This document shows, in pieces, positions 33,298 to 42,706 of a stretch of 64,000 nt of DNA; the first letter of the stretch is position 1; each line of letters opens with the position of its first letter. Position numbers and translations under genes: made by a program. A model generated the notes under the pieces. That model made no database searches, had not been told where the DNA came from, and worked only from the letters and a program-made list of their open reading frames with translations. This DNA is from CAYFFV01 sp964342695 (GTDB taxonomy: Bacteria > Acidobacteriota > Vicinamibacteria > Vicinamibacterales > UBA8438). The stretch is from positions 1 through 64,000 of the forward strand of contig CAYFFV010000009.1 in assembly GCA_964342695.1 (NCBI GenBank), in the 5' to 3' direction.

Positions 33298-35172
33298 ATG
33301 CAAAAGTTTGATGTTCTGGTAATTGGTGCGGGGCATGCGGGTTGTGAGGCCGCACATGCTGCGGCACGCCTAGGGTGCCGAGTGGGGCTGTGCACCCTAT
33401 CAAGGGATACGGTAGCCCACATGCCTTGTAATCCAGCTGTTGGGGGAACCGCCAAGGGACACTTGGTTCGAGAGATTGATGCACTTGGTGGAGTAATGGG
33501 CGAAGCGATTGATGCGACTGGCATTCAGTTTAAATTGCTTAATCGGAGTCGCGGGCCAGCCGTTTGGTCTCCTCGAGCGCAGGCGGACAAGAAACAGTAT
33601 GGGTTATGGATGAAAAACAAGCTTGAGCAGGAGCGCGGCATTGAATGGATTATTAGCCAAGCAGGCGCATTAGTTGTGGAACAAAACAAAATCATTGGGG
33701 TCGAATTAGAGGACGGCGATATTCTTCGGTGTCGCTCGGTAGTGGTGACAACAGGCACTTTTCTGAATGGATTAATTCACATTGGGCCGGAAACTCAATC
33801 TGCTGGTCGCTTTGGAGAACGTGCAACTCACGGACTCGCCGAGTCGTTGAAGATGTTAGGTCTTAGATGGGGTCGACTGAAAACGGGAACTCCTCCTAGA
33901 CTGGATCGAAGGAGTATCGATTTCACAGTCTTTGAGGAGGCGCCAGGAGACGATTTACCGGTTCCTTTTTCTTTTATGAGCGAAGAAATAAGGCGACCTC
34001 AGATCATGTGTCACCTAGTGCATACGAATGATCAAATTAGAGATTTAGTGCGTTCAAATATCGATAAATCACCACTTTATAACGGTCAAATAAATGGTGT
34101 CGGCCCTCGTTACTGCCCATCACTCGAAGATAAAGTGATGCGGTTCCCAAAACGGGAGCGCCATCAGGTTTTTCTTGAGCCGGAAGGTTTAGATGTTAAT
34201 GAAATATATGTAAATGGGTATTCAATGAGTTTACCCCGCCACGTACAAGAAGAGCTAGTTCATGCTCTTCCCGGGTTGGAAAACGCCAAGATGATTCGGC
34301 CTGGATATGCTGTCGAATACGACTTTGTACAGCCCACCGAGTTGTTCCCAACCTTTGAAACAAAACGCGTGGAAGGTTTGTTTTTGGCTGGGCAGGTAAA
34401 CGGCACGTCTGGTTACGAAGAAGCCGGTGCGCAAGGTTTGTTGGCAGGTCTTAACGCTGGGCGTCGTTCTCGCGATGAAGACGGAATTGTTATAGGAAGG
34501 GACGAAGGCTACATTGGGGTGCTGGCTGATGATCTGACGAGCAAAGGTTGTCTTGAGCCCTACAGAATGTTTACCTCGAGAGCCGAACATAGATTGCTTC
34601 TACGTATAGACAATGCCGACCTACGTTTAACCAAACTGGGACGAAAGGCCGGACTCATTAATGATGAACGTTGGGATCGGTTTGAGTGTCGGAGAGCAAG
34701 GTTTGAAAGCAATAAAAGACTCCTTACCCAAACCACGGTTCGAGTAGGAAATGGCGAAAGGCTTAAAGCATCAAAGGCTTTACGCCGTCCGACCGTTCAA
34801 CTAGAGTGGTTGTTGGACCAAGGGGAATTAGATCTGCAATTACAATCAAGTGACCGTGCAATTGACATCGCCAGTGTTGAGACGGAATTTAAGTACGCAG
34901 GATATTTACAGAGACAGTCAGCTGCAGTGAAACGAAGTCTTCGGTATGACAGAGAATCAATTCCAACGGATTTTTGTTATTTGGGTTTGCCGGGTTTGTC
35001 ACGTGAAATGATCGAGAGGTTAACAGAAATCAAGCCGGTAACATTAGGGCAGGCTCAAAGGATACCAGGAGTGACGCCGGCAGCAGTTGGAGTGATTGAA
35101 GCTTGTCTACGGCGGGACAAAAAGAACATTGGTAAAGGTGTGGGGCACTTCGCACCGGAATCTACTTTATAA
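33298..35172 (+). CDS. mnmG: tRNA uridine-5-carboxymethylaminomethyl modification enzyme MnmG
   Basis: MnmG (GidA) is the FAD- and NADH-dependent partner of MnmE. The FAD-binding N terminus is VLVIGAGHAGCEAAHAAARL, followed by CNPAVGGTAKGHLVREIDAL and the second signature GVNGTSGYEEAGAQGL-like segment (QVNGTSGYEEAGAQGLLAG). The frame is open from a TTG at 33265 that overlaps mnmE. The ATG at 33298 gives the normal N terminus (MQKFDVLVIGAG) and 624 residues, and is preferred. rsmG follows after 23 bases. Confidence 0.96.
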   Translation: MQKFDVLVIGAGHAGCEAAHAAARLGCRVGLCTLSRDTVAHMPCNPAVGGTAKGHLVREIDALGGVMGEAIDATGIQFKLLNRSRGPAVWSPRAQADKKQYGLWMKNKLEQERGIEWIISQAGALVVEQNKIIGVELEDGDILRCRSVVVTTGTFLNGLIHIGPETQSAGRFGERATHGLAESLKMLGLRWGRLKTGTPPRLDRRSIDFTVFEEAPGDDLPVPFSFMSEEIRRPQIMCHLVHTNDQIRDLVRSNIDKSPLYNGQINGVGPRYCPSLEDKVMRFPKRERHQVFLEPEGLDVNEIYVNGYSMSLPRHVQEELVHALPGLENAKMIRPGYAVEYDFVQPTELFPTFETKRVEGLFLAGQVNGTSGYEEAGAQGLLAGLNAGRRSRDEDGIVIGRDEGYIGVLADDLTSKGCLEPYRMFTSRAEHRLLLRIDNADLRLTKLGRKAGLINDERWDRFECRRARFESNKRLLTQTTVRVGNGERLKASKALRRPTVQLEWLLDQGELDLQLQSSDRAIDIASVETEFKYAGYLQRQSAAVKRSLRYDRESIPTDFCYLGLPGLSREMIERLTEIKPVTLGQAQRIPGVTPAAVGVIEACLRRDKKNIGKGVGHFAPESTL

Positions 35173-35195
35173 ATACTCAAAATTAAGTTGGTGAA

Positions 35196-35879
35196 ATGAG
35201 AAAAGAGGATCTTGCGGGAAAGGTCCGCACTGCTGCAGTGCGTGCGGGTGCTGATCAACCGGAAAGGGTGATCTCTGATTTGTGTTCGTATCTTTTGCTG
35301 CTTTGGAAATGGAACAAAAAGATAAATCTGACCAAATTGGACGATAGTATCTCCGGCCTAGATCGCCTTGTGGTAGAGCCGCTGACGGTGGCCAAGGAAG
35401 AGATGAGAAGGAAACCCTCTTACAAAGTGATTGACATAGGTTCTGGCGGTGGAAGTCCGGCGATCCCGATGAATTTGGCTAATAGAGAGAGTTCTCTTGT
35501 CATGGTGGAAAAGAAGGAAAAGAAGGGAATATTCCTTCGGGAGGTCATACGCGTCTTAGGCTTGGAAAATGTGTCGGTTACGACTGCTCACTATCAGGAC
35601 TTAGTGGTGGAGTCAGGTTTTCAGAAACAATTTGATCTTCTGACCGTTCGAGGTGTGCGGGTTGATAGAAAGGCATTGTTGACATTGAAATTATTTCTTA
35701 AGGATGGTGGCCGTTTACTCGTTTTCGGGTCTATGGAAAAGATGGGAAACGAAGAGCTGAGAGAGAGTGGTTTTAGTTCCGTAGAGATAAAAAACTTTGT
35801 TGTCGGTCAAGTGGAAACGACGGTGTTTACTTGTAGCGAAAAAAAAGCGAACCTTATATTTACTAAATCTGTGAAGTGA
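35196..35879 (+). CDS. rsmG: 16S rRNA (guanine527-N7)-methyltransferase
   Basis: RsmG (GidB) makes m7G527 in the 530 loop of 16S rRNA using SAM. The SAM-binding motif is VIDIGSGGGSPAIPMNLAN, preceded by LLLLWKWNKKINLTKLDD. The last strand region is also typical. The length is 227 residues. It ends the rightward housekeeping series and is followed by a 500-base gap with parS sites. Confidence 0.93.
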   Translation: MRKEDLAGKVRTAAVRAGADQPERVISDLCSYLLLLWKWNKKINLTKLDDSISGLDRLVVEPLTVAKEEMRRKPSYKVIDIGSGGGSPAIPMNLANRESSLVMVEKKEKKGIFLREVIRVLGLENVSVTTAHYQDLVVESGFQKQFDLLTVRGVRVDRKALLTLKLFLKDGGRLLVFGSMEKMGNEELRESGFSSVEIKNFVVGQVETTVFTCSEKKANLIFTKSVK

Positions 35880-36073
35880 AATGCGAGGTTGTTAAATTAA
35901 AATATCTAACCAACATAATTTAAACGTTTTTTATTTACCAATTGTAAGCCTTATGTCACTTTTTTATAAGAGAGCAAAACGTAAATAAATAAGGAGGCTT
36001 TGAAATTTTTACTCTTAACACAAATCGCTATGAGGAACATCAAAGTCTGAGAGTGAAAAATATTAAGGATTAG

Positions 36074-36089
36074 TGTTCCACGTGGAACA
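36074..36089. promoter_or_regulatory. parS: parS site 1
   Basis: TGTTCCACGTGGAACA is a perfect 16-base palindrome that matches the conserved bacterial parS core (TGTTnCACGTGnAACA). ParB would load here as a clamp and spread. It lies about 300 bases upstream of parA. Confidence 0.92.
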
Positions 36090-36274
36090 AAAGTTAAGTC
36101 AAAGACTTAATAAAAAAAATTATAAAGATGAAAAAACTCTTAGACCACTCCCCTATCTTTAATTCTTAACAGGCTAGGATATTTTATTTTCATAATAGAT
36201 TTAATAAACCTAGTTTGTCTTTATATTTTAAAATATAAGATGTTTTCCATGAAACGTAAAAATCATATTTTTAT

Positions 36275-36290
36275 TGTTCCACGTGAAACA
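36275..36290. promoter_or_regulatory. parS: parS site 2
   Basis: TGTTCCACGTGAAACA fits the classical parS consensus at every conserved position. It ends three bases before the -35 element of the predicted parA promoter, so ParB binding or spreading could repress parAB. Confidence 0.93.
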
Positions 36291-36292
36291 GA

Positions 36293-36321
36293 TTGACTGA
36301 AAATTAATGAAGATATAAAAT
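36293..36321 (+). promoter_or_regulatory. Likely parA promoter
   Basis: TTGACT (36293-36298) and TAAAAT (36316-36321) are 17 bases apart, which fits a sigma-70 promoter. The transcript would start about 50 bases before the parA ATG. It abuts parS site 2. Confidence 0.5.
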
Positions 36322-36380
36322 AAGGACGAGCACACAACTTTAGGTTATACAACATAATATTTGGGGTGTTCAACCTATAT

Positions 36381-37172
36381 ATGGTGAGATCTGCTGTCGC
36401 GATTGCCAATCAGAAGGGTGGTGTGGGTAAAACAACCACGACTATAAATTTGGCCGCTGCATTGTGCCGCCTAGGCAGAACAGTGTTAGTGGTCGATATG
36501 GATCCACAGGCCAATCTGACTAGTGGAATAGGTTTGAAGGGTAGGCCAGCTCCGGGGGGAACAGTTTATAACGCTCTGACGGGTGAGTTCGATTGTGATT
36601 TTAGAGATTTTGTGGTGCCGACGGCAGTTTCTGGTTTATCGCTCATTCCTGCGGATAGAAATTTGACAGGAGCGGAGCTAGAACTAGTGAACCTTCCTCG
36701 GAGAGAAAGCCGGTTGCGGCCGATAGTGAATGGCGCGCGCCGCGTTTTTGATTACATTTTTATCGATACTCCGCCGTCTTTGGGCCTTCTTACCCTCAAC
36801 GCTTTGGTCGCGGTCGACGAGGTATTTATACCGCTCACATGTGAATATTTTTCTCTGGAAGGTCTAGCAGAGTTGACCGCGACGGTCCAGCGAGTTCAGG
36901 CAAGTTTTAACGCCCAGCTTGAAATTGGTGGTGTTCTTCTGACTATGGCCGACTTGAGAACGAATCTTGGAAAACAGGTGACGCAAGAAGTTCGTGGATT
37001 TTTTAAGGAGAAAGTTTTTGAGACTGTTATACCGAGAAATATTCGTCTGGGAGAAGCGCCAAGTCATGGACTACCCGTTCTTACATACGATAGCCGATCA
37101 CGCGGTGCTGTTGCCTATGTCGCGTTGGCTGAAGAAGTAGAATCGAAACGAGAACCAAATCTACCATCTTAA
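36381..37172 (+). CDS. parA: Chromosome partitioning ATPase ParA (Soj)
   Basis: ParA is a deviant Walker ATPase that moves ParB-parS complexes. With the ATG at 36381 it begins MVRSAVAIANQKGGVGKTTT, placing the deviant Walker A (KGGVGKTTT) at residues 12-20. DMDPQANLTSGIG and FIDTPPSLGLLTLNAL follow. A GTG at 36366 would add five residues and is less likely. The length is 263 residues, typical for chromosomal Soj-type ParA. parB starts 13 bases later. Confidence 0.96.
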   Translation: MVRSAVAIANQKGGVGKTTTTINLAAALCRLGRTVLVVDMDPQANLTSGIGLKGRPAPGGTVYNALTGEFDCDFRDFVVPTAVSGLSLIPADRNLTGAELELVNLPRRESRLRPIVNGARRVFDYIFIDTPPSLGLLTLNALVAVDEVFIPLTCEYFSLEGLAELTATVQRVQASFNAQLEIGGVLLTMADLRTNLGKQVTQEVRGFFKEKVFETVIPRNIRLGEAPSHGLPVLTYDSRSRGAVAYVALAEEVESKREPNLPS

Positions 37173-37185
37173 GGAGTTAAAGATA

Positions 37186-38043
37186 GTGCCTGACAAGCGT
37201 CCTGCTCTTGGTCGAGGTTTAAGTGCCTTGATACCAGATATTCCACAGGCAAATTCTCCGAGTTCAACTTCGGTGACTAATGAAGTCGATCTTGACCTGC
37301 TTCAGCCTAACGAAGATCAGCCCAGACGTTCTATTGATGAGACTAAACTTGAAGAATTAGCCCAATCTATTCGTGGGAGTGGCGTTATTCAACCGATAAT
37401 AGTTCGACCAAAAGAAACCGGAAAATACGAGATCGTGGCAGGTGAACGACGGTGGCGCGCCGCACAAAAAGCGGGTCTACTAAAAGTGCCTGTCGTTGTT
37501 AGGGAAGTCGATGATAATAGGCGGTTAGAGCTGGCTTTAATTGAGAATATACAGAGAGAAAACCTGAATCCTCTTGAAGAGGCAAAAGCGTATAAACAGC
37601 TAAGTGAACAGCTCACACAGGAAGAGATTTCGAGTGTTGTTGGTAAAGATCGAGCAACGGTTGCCAACTATCAACGTCTTCTTGCTTTACCCATTGAAGT
37701 CCAGAACGATCTTGCGGCAGGTGGCTTAAGTATGGGGCATGCTAGGGCTCTCCTGAGTCTCACGGATCCAGCGATTCAACGACGGTTGGCGCGTGATATT
37801 CAATCGCGAGTACTTTCCGTAAGAGACACAGAATTATTGGTCAAAAGCATTTTGTCACCAAAACCTACAAGACTAAGTACAAAGGAACCAGATGTTCATA
37901 CAAGAGCAGCTGAGGAGCGCCTGCGGGTGGTTCTGGGAACACGAGTCCAGATAAAGCGGAAGGTTCGAGGTGGCCGTATTGAAATTCAGTTTACTTCAGA
38001 CGATGAATTACAGCGTCTCTTTGAACAACTAACAGCGCAGTAA
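37186..38043 (+). CDS. parB: Chromosome partitioning protein ParB (Spo0J)
   Basis: ParB binds parS, hydrolyses CTP and forms the partition complex. The N-terminal ParA-contact segment is RPALGRGLSALIPD. The CTP-binding region shows LQPNEDQPRRS and later GERRWRAAQKAGL. The helix-turn-helix follows (TQEEISSVVGKDRATVANYQ). The length is 285 residues. The start is a GTG at 37186 after an AAGGAG ribosome site. The presence of both parA and parS upstream supports chromosomal partition function. Confidence 0.96.
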   Translation: MPDKRPALGRGLSALIPDIPQANSPSSTSVTNEVDLDLLQPNEDQPRRSIDETKLEELAQSIRGSGVIQPIIVRPKETGKYEIVAGERRWRAAQKAGLLKVPVVVREVDDNRRLELALIENIQRENLNPLEEAKAYKQLSEQLTQEEISSVVGKDRATVANYQRLLALPIEVQNDLAAGGLSMGHARALLSLTDPAIQRRLARDIQSRVLSVRDTELLVKSILSPKPTRLSTKEPDVHTRAAEERLRVVLGTRVQIKRKVRGGRIEIQFTSDDELQRLFEQLTAQ

Positions 38044-38094
38044 GTGCTTGCGCCTTGTTGACCCTGAATGGTATAAATATCTGTTTGGCCAGCA

Positions 38095-38211
38095 ATGAAT
38101 CACCCTAGACTGGAAGGTTTTCGCGAGAGGTTGTCTTCTCTAGGTTACAACCGAGAAGCATCTGGTGCTAAAACGGGGGCCAGCCAGTTAGCAAATAAGC
38201 GAGTTATCTGA
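38095..38211 (+). CDS. Possible 38-residue basic peptide before atpH, doubtful
   Basis: A short frame from ATG 38095 ends at the TGA 38209-38211, two bases before the atpH ATG. The product (MNHPRLEGFRERLSSLGYNR and 18 more residues) is polar and basic, with no recognised family. It occupies the place where many bacteria have atpF. The stop-to-start spacing would allow translational coupling with atpH. It may be a leader peptide or a chance frame. Confidence 0.3.
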   Translation: MNHPRLEGFRERLSSLGYNREASGAKTGASQLANKRVI

Positions 38212-38213
38212 CT

Positions 38214-38759
38214 ATGGCAAATCGCGCTGCCGCGATGCGGTATGCACGGGCATTATTTGAAGTCGCAGAGCAGGAAAATCAACTTGAGACGGTCGGAAGA
38301 GAGGTGTGTGAATTTACCGCTCTAATGACTGAGTATTTAGTGGTTGAAAAAAGCCTGCTCAATCCGGCAATACCGGTTGCTAAAAAGATAGGTATCGTGC
38401 AGGCGATTACCGCAAAAGAGACGACCTCAAAGATTACCACTCGGTTTTTAAATTTATTGGCAGAGCGGAATCGTTTTGGGATCCTACACGAGATTCATAA
38501 AGAGTACACAGAACGTTTGTTGGTTCGCCAAGGAATTCTTCGGGCTCGAATAACCACGGTTTCCCCTTTGTCGGATGAACGCATTAACGACATAGCTAAA
38601 AAACTCTCAAGAACATTGGGTAAAGAAGTCACAGTCGACAATGACGTTAACTCGTTGATGCTTGGGGGAGTGGTGACGCAAATAGGAAGCATGGTTTGGG
38701 ATGGTAGCGTCTCTCAGCATTTGACTCGACTGAGGAAACGCTTTTTGGGCGAGGTATAA
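38214..38759 (+). CDS. atpH: ATP synthase F1 subunit delta
   Basis: The delta subunit joins F1 to the peripheral stalk. Of 181 residues, the N-terminal helical bundle begins MANRAAAMRYARALFEVAEQ, and the C-terminal end is LGGVVTQIGSMVWDGSVSQH followed by LTRLRKRFL, both characteristic. It is the first gene of the F1 set here; atpB, atpE and atpF do not precede it. Confidence 0.95.
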   Translation: MANRAAAMRYARALFEVAEQENQLETVGREVCEFTALMTEYLVVEKSLLNPAIPVAKKIGIVQAITAKETTSKITTRFLNLLAERNRFGILHEIHKEYTERLLVRQGILRARITTVSPLSDERINDIAKKLSRTLGKEVTVDNDVNSLMLGGVVTQIGSMVWDGSVSQHLTRLRKRFLGEV

Positions 38760-38780
38760 CGGGACAGATGAGGTAAAAGG

Positions 38781-40301
38781 ATGGACATCAAGGCTGACGA
38801 GATTTCAAAAATTATCAAGGACCAATTGGGTGATTATTCACTCGACGTTGACGTTGCCGAAGTCGGTACTGTGGTTTCAGTGGGCGACGGTATTGCGAGG
38901 TTACACGGCATTGAAGGAGCGATGGCGACTGAGATGCTGGAATTTCCACATGGAATCTTCGGAATCGCGTTGAATCTTGAAGAGGACGGGGTTGGTGCTG
39001 TGCTCCTTGGATCGTCGACAGACATCAAAGAGGGTGACACGGTTAAAAGAACAGGCCGAGTAATCTCAGTTCCGGTAGGAGACGCGATGTTGGGACGAGT
39101 CGTGAATGCACTTGGACAGCCGATAGATGGAAAAGGCCCTATTGCTGCTGAACAACAATCTCCTATAGAACGGATTGCTCCTGGTGTTGTGGATCGGCAG
39201 CCTGTTGCAGAGCCGATGCAGACAGGATTAAAGGCCATTGATGGAATGGTTCCAATTGGGCGTGGTCAGCGGGAACTAATTATTGGTGACAGACAAACGG
39301 GTAAAACGGCTGTTGCGCTGGACGCCATCATCAATCAAAAAGGCCTTGGGGTTATTTGTATCTACAACGCGATTGGCCAAAAACAATCGACCATTGCGCA
39401 GGTGGTAAAAACCCTGGAAGATGAAGGAGCTTTAGAGTACACGGTTGTCGTTGCGGCTGCTGCTTCAGATCCGGCTCCCCTTCTGTATATAAGTCCTTAT
39501 TCTGCTTGCACAATAGGAGAGTTTTTTAGGGACTCAGGACGGCACGCAGTTTGTATTTATGACGATCTTTCAAAACACGCTCAGGCATATCGCGAAATAT
39601 CGTTGTTACTTCGAAGACCTCCTGGCCGGGAGGCCTTTCCAGGAGATGTTTTCTACCTTCATTCCAGATTATTAGAGAGGGCGGCGAAGTTAAACGACGA
39701 ACTTGGTGGTGGGTCGTTGACTGCGTTACCCGTCATTGAAACACAGGCGGGAGATCTTTCTGCTTACATCCCAACAAACGTCATTTCTATTACAGATGGG
39801 CAGATTTTCTTGGAATCTGATCTTTTTCACCAAGGTGTTCGTCCGGCAATTAACGTTGGTCAATCGGTTTCGCGTGTTGGAGGTAATGCTCAAACCAAAG
39901 CTATGAAGAAAGTAGCCGGAACCCTTCGCTTAGATTTGGCGTCGTATCGTGAGTTGCAAGCATTTGCCCAATTCGGTAGTGATCTTGATAAAGCAACCTT
40001 GAAACAACTTAATAGAGGAGAAAGATTAGTTGAACTGTTAAAACAACCACAGTATGCACCGCTAGCGGTTGAGCGACAGGTCGCCATCCTTTTTGCAGGA
40101 ACGCGGGGTTTTCTTGACGAGGTGGAAATAACTGATTTAGCAACATACGAGCATGATCTTTATGAGTTTCTTGAGAATAGACACTCAGAGACAATAACTA
40201 AACTTCGCACAGAAAAAGTATTGGACGAAGAGTCGTTATCGGCGGCGGTTGGTGAATTTACAGAGCAATTTATTTCTGCCCGTAAAGGTGCGGCGGCCTG
40301 A
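38781..40301 (+). CDS. atpA: ATP synthase F1 subunit alpha
   Basis: The alpha subunit has 506 residues and forms the non-catalytic nucleotide sites of the F1 hexamer. The P-loop is GDRQTGKT (169-176). The family's YTVVVAAAASDPAPL and the sequence LLRRPPGREAFPGDVFYLHS are present. The N-terminal beta barrel starts after residue 20. It lies 21 bases after atpH and 11 bases before atpG. Confidence 0.98.
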   Translation: MDIKADEISKIIKDQLGDYSLDVDVAEVGTVVSVGDGIARLHGIEGAMATEMLEFPHGIFGIALNLEEDGVGAVLLGSSTDIKEGDTVKRTGRVISVPVGDAMLGRVVNALGQPIDGKGPIAAEQQSPIERIAPGVVDRQPVAEPMQTGLKAIDGMVPIGRGQRELIIGDRQTGKTAVALDAIINQKGLGVICIYNAIGQKQSTIAQVVKTLEDEGALEYTVVVAAAASDPAPLLYISPYSACTIGEFFRDSGRHAVCIYDDLSKHAQAYREISLLLRRPPGREAFPGDVFYLHSRLLERAAKLNDELGGGSLTALPVIETQAGDLSAYIPTNVISITDGQIFLESDLFHQGVRPAINVGQSVSRVGGNAQTKAMKKVAGTLRLDLASYRELQAFAQFGSDLDKATLKQLNRGERLVELLKQPQYAPLAVERQVAILFAGTRGFLDEVEITDLATYEHDLYEFLENRHSETITKLRTEKVLDEESLSAAVGEFTEQFISARKGAAA

Positions 40302-40312
40302 GAACCTGAACC

Positions 40313-41167
40313 ATGCCATCACTTCTTGATCTTCGAAGACGTATCCGTGCAGTTAAATCGACGCAACAGATTACTAAGGCGATGAAAACCGTTTCCGCTT
40401 CAAAATTGCGCAGAGCGCAAGATCGTGTAATTGCTGCGCGTCCTTATGCGCGACTTATGCAAAGGGTGCTCAGTAGTGTGGCAGCACAGGCTGACCCTGC
40501 GACTCATCCTTTACTGGCGGGACCAGTAAATTCTGATGCGCCAGTTTTGTTGCTTCTGATCACTGCAGATAAGGGACTTTGTGGAAGTTTTAATTCTAGT
40601 TTGCTTCGAGAGGCGACGTCATACTGTGATCGTTCTGATCGAAACGTTTCCATGGGTTTAGTGGGACGAAAAGGACGGGATTTTTTTGTTCGCCGAAACG
40701 CGGACGTGCGGTTTGAAGAAGTCAATATTGCGGGAGGTTTGCAGTACGCTCATGCTGAGGCAGTCGCGAAAGTTGTGATAGATGAGTACACGTCAGGAAA
40801 AGCGTCTGGCGTTTCTCTTATTTACAATGAGTTTAAAAGCGTGATTCAACAACAAGTCGTTGTGAAAGAACTTTTACCCTTACCGAAGGGCGATTTAGAT
40901 GATGGGGATTCTACGGAATATTTGTTTGAGCCATCCCCAGATTTGATTTTGAGAGATCTTTTGCCACAGCATATAGAAACACAGCTTTTTCAGGCGCTAC
41001 TTGAATCAATCGCGGCTGAGCATGCTGCACGAATGACAGCAATGGATGCCGCAGTTCGAAATGCTGGTGAAATGATAGATAGCTTAACACTTCATATGAA
41101 CAAAGTGCGTCAAGCGGCCATCACACGCGAATTAATAGAGGTGGTTTCAGGAGCAGATGCGCTTTAG
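40313..41167 (+). CDS. atpG: ATP synthase F1 subunit gamma
   Basis: Gamma is the central rotor shaft. The N-terminal helix begins MPSLLDLRRRIRAVKSTQQI and continues TKAMKTVSASKLRRAQ. The C-terminal helix contains MTAMDAAVRNAGEMIDSLTL and ends with TRELIEVVSGADAL, both diagnostic. The length is 284 residues. A 73-base gap separates it from atpD; I see no hairpin there. Confidence 0.97.
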   Translation: MPSLLDLRRRIRAVKSTQQITKAMKTVSASKLRRAQDRVIAARPYARLMQRVLSSVAAQADPATHPLLAGPVNSDAPVLLLLITADKGLCGSFNSSLLREATSYCDRSDRNVSMGLVGRKGRDFFVRRNADVRFEEVNIAGGLQYAHAEAVAKVVIDEYTSGKASGVSLIYNEFKSVIQQQVVVKELLPLPKGDLDDGDSTEYLFEPSPDLILRDLLPQHIETQLFQALLESIAAEHAARMTAMDAAVRNAGEMIDSLTLHMNKVRQAAITRELIEVVSGADAL

Positions 41168-41240
41168 GCCGTTAAAGATTTTAGTGGTTTGAGTGCTTTG
41201 ATAAGGACTAACGATAAGAAAGACTTGAGGGAAGACAACG

Positions 41241-42686
41241 ATGGCACAAGCAGGTGAAGAGAAAATTGGCAAGGTAGTCCAGGTAATTGGACCAGTCGTC
41301 GACGTAGAATTCGGTAACGACTATTTGCCTGCCATCTATAATGCGCTAGAAATCAAAGGGAATGACACCCAGCCCGCAATCATTGCTGAGGTAGAACAAC
41401 ATCTTGGTGAGAACCGAGTTAGGGCTGTAGCAATGACGATGACGGATGGGCTTCAACGAGGCACAGAAGTTGTTGATACGGGTGCTCCAATTTCAGTACC
41501 TGTGGGTCCCAAGACGCTTGGGCGAGTTCTCAACGTGTTGGGAGAACCAGTAGATTTTCCGGATCAGCCGGTCCAATCAGAAGAAAATTGGCCGATTCAT
41601 CGGTCGGCTCCCACCTTAGAGAATCAATCGACCGAACGGAACATGTTTGAAACAGGCATAAAAGTTATTGATCTCCTTGAGCCCTATCTCCAGGGAGGCA
41701 AGATTGGTTTATTCGGTGGGGCGGGTGTAGGCAAGACCGTTATTATCATGGAACTGATAAACAATATTGCACTCAAACACGGTGGTGTATCGGTATTTGG
41801 TGGTGTGGGTGAAAGAACAAGAGAAGGCAATGACTTGTGGAGGGAATTCCAAGAAACCGGGGTTATCGATACAGAGAACCCAGAAAAATCGAGGGCGGCT
41901 TTAGTTTATGGGCAGATGACGGAACCGCCGGGAGCTCGACTGAGGGTGGCATTGAGTGCATTAACTCTTGCTGAATATTTTAGAGATTCTGAAAACAAAG
42001 ATGTTTTGTTGTTTGTCGATAACATTTTTCGTTTTACCCAAGCCGGTTCGGAGGTTTCTGCATTATTGGGACGAATGCCTTCAGCGGTTGGGTATCAACC
42101 GACACTGCTTTCCGAGATGGGTGATTTACAGGAACGCATAACTTCTACAAAAAAGGGTTCTATAACATCGGTCCAGGCGATTTATGTTCCTGCAGATGAC
42201 TATACAGATCCGGCTCCGGCCACAGCGTTTGCTCACCTTGACGCAACAACAAACCTTTCTAGAAGTATTTCAGAAATGGGTATTTATCCTGCGGTTGATC
42301 CTTTGGCATCAACGTCGACCATTCTGGATCCGAGGATAATCGGTGAAGAACATTATTCGGTCGCGAGGGACGTGAAGCAAATATTACAACGGCTAAAGGA
42401 TTTGCAGGATATTATCGCCATTCTCGGAATGGATGAATTGTCTGAAGAGGATCGCCTCACGGTCTCCCGAGCGAGAAAGATTCAAAAATTTCTATCGCAA
42501 CCATTTTTTGTCGCGCAACAATTTACAGGAATGGAAGGGAAATATGTGTCTGTAGCAGATACGGTACGAGGGTTTAAAGAAATTGTTGAAGGTAAACATG
42601 ACGATCTTCCGGAACAAGCATTTATGTTTGCTGGTACTATTGAAGAGGTTGTAGAAAAGGCTGCACAGATGTCGGAAACGGCATAG
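41241..42686 (+). CDS. atpD: ATP synthase F1 subunit beta
   Basis: The catalytic subunit has 481 residues. Walker A is GGAGVGKT (159-166), preceded by KVIDLLEPYLQGGKIGLF. The catalytic Glu region GGVGERTREGNDLW and the DELSEEDRL motif that contacts gamma are present. It ends 20 bases before atpC. Confidence 0.98.
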   Translation: MAQAGEEKIGKVVQVIGPVVDVEFGNDYLPAIYNALEIKGNDTQPAIIAEVEQHLGENRVRAVAMTMTDGLQRGTEVVDTGAPISVPVGPKTLGRVLNVLGEPVDFPDQPVQSEENWPIHRSAPTLENQSTERNMFETGIKVIDLLEPYLQGGKIGLFGGAGVGKTVIIMELINNIALKHGGVSVFGGVGERTREGNDLWREFQETGVIDTENPEKSRAALVYGQMTEPPGARLRVALSALTLAEYFRDSENKDVLLFVDNIFRFTQAGSEVSALLGRMPSAVGYQPTLLSEMGDLQERITSTKKGSITSVQAIYVPADDYTDPAPATAFAHLDATTNLSRSISEMGIYPAVDPLASTSTILDPRIIGEEHYSVARDVKQILQRLKDLQDIIAILGMDELSEEDRLTVSRARKIQKFLSQPFFVAQQFTGMEGKYVSVADTVRGFKEIVEGKHDDLPEQAFMFAGTIEEVVEKAAQMSETA

Positions 42687-42706
42687 TTTGTTTTAGGGAA
42701 AAATTT

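Larger units (their letters stand above)
35880..36380. other. A/T-rich intergenic region with parS sites
   Basis: The region between rsmG and parA has no convincing gene on either strand. It is very A/T-rich, and holds two strong parS sites (36074-36089, 36275-36290), one degenerate parS-like sequence (36241-36256, 12 of 16 matches) and a good parA promoter. A small stem (TTAAGTC-AAA-GACTTAA) follows the first parS, and I see no other meaning for it. The region may anchor the origin segregation complex. Confidence 0.75.

Noticed and set aside
36093..36109. TTAAGTC-AAA-GACTTAA stem after the first parS site
   Set aside because: Short A/T stem. The A-run is on the wrong side for a terminator of the plus strand, and I see no transcript needing it.
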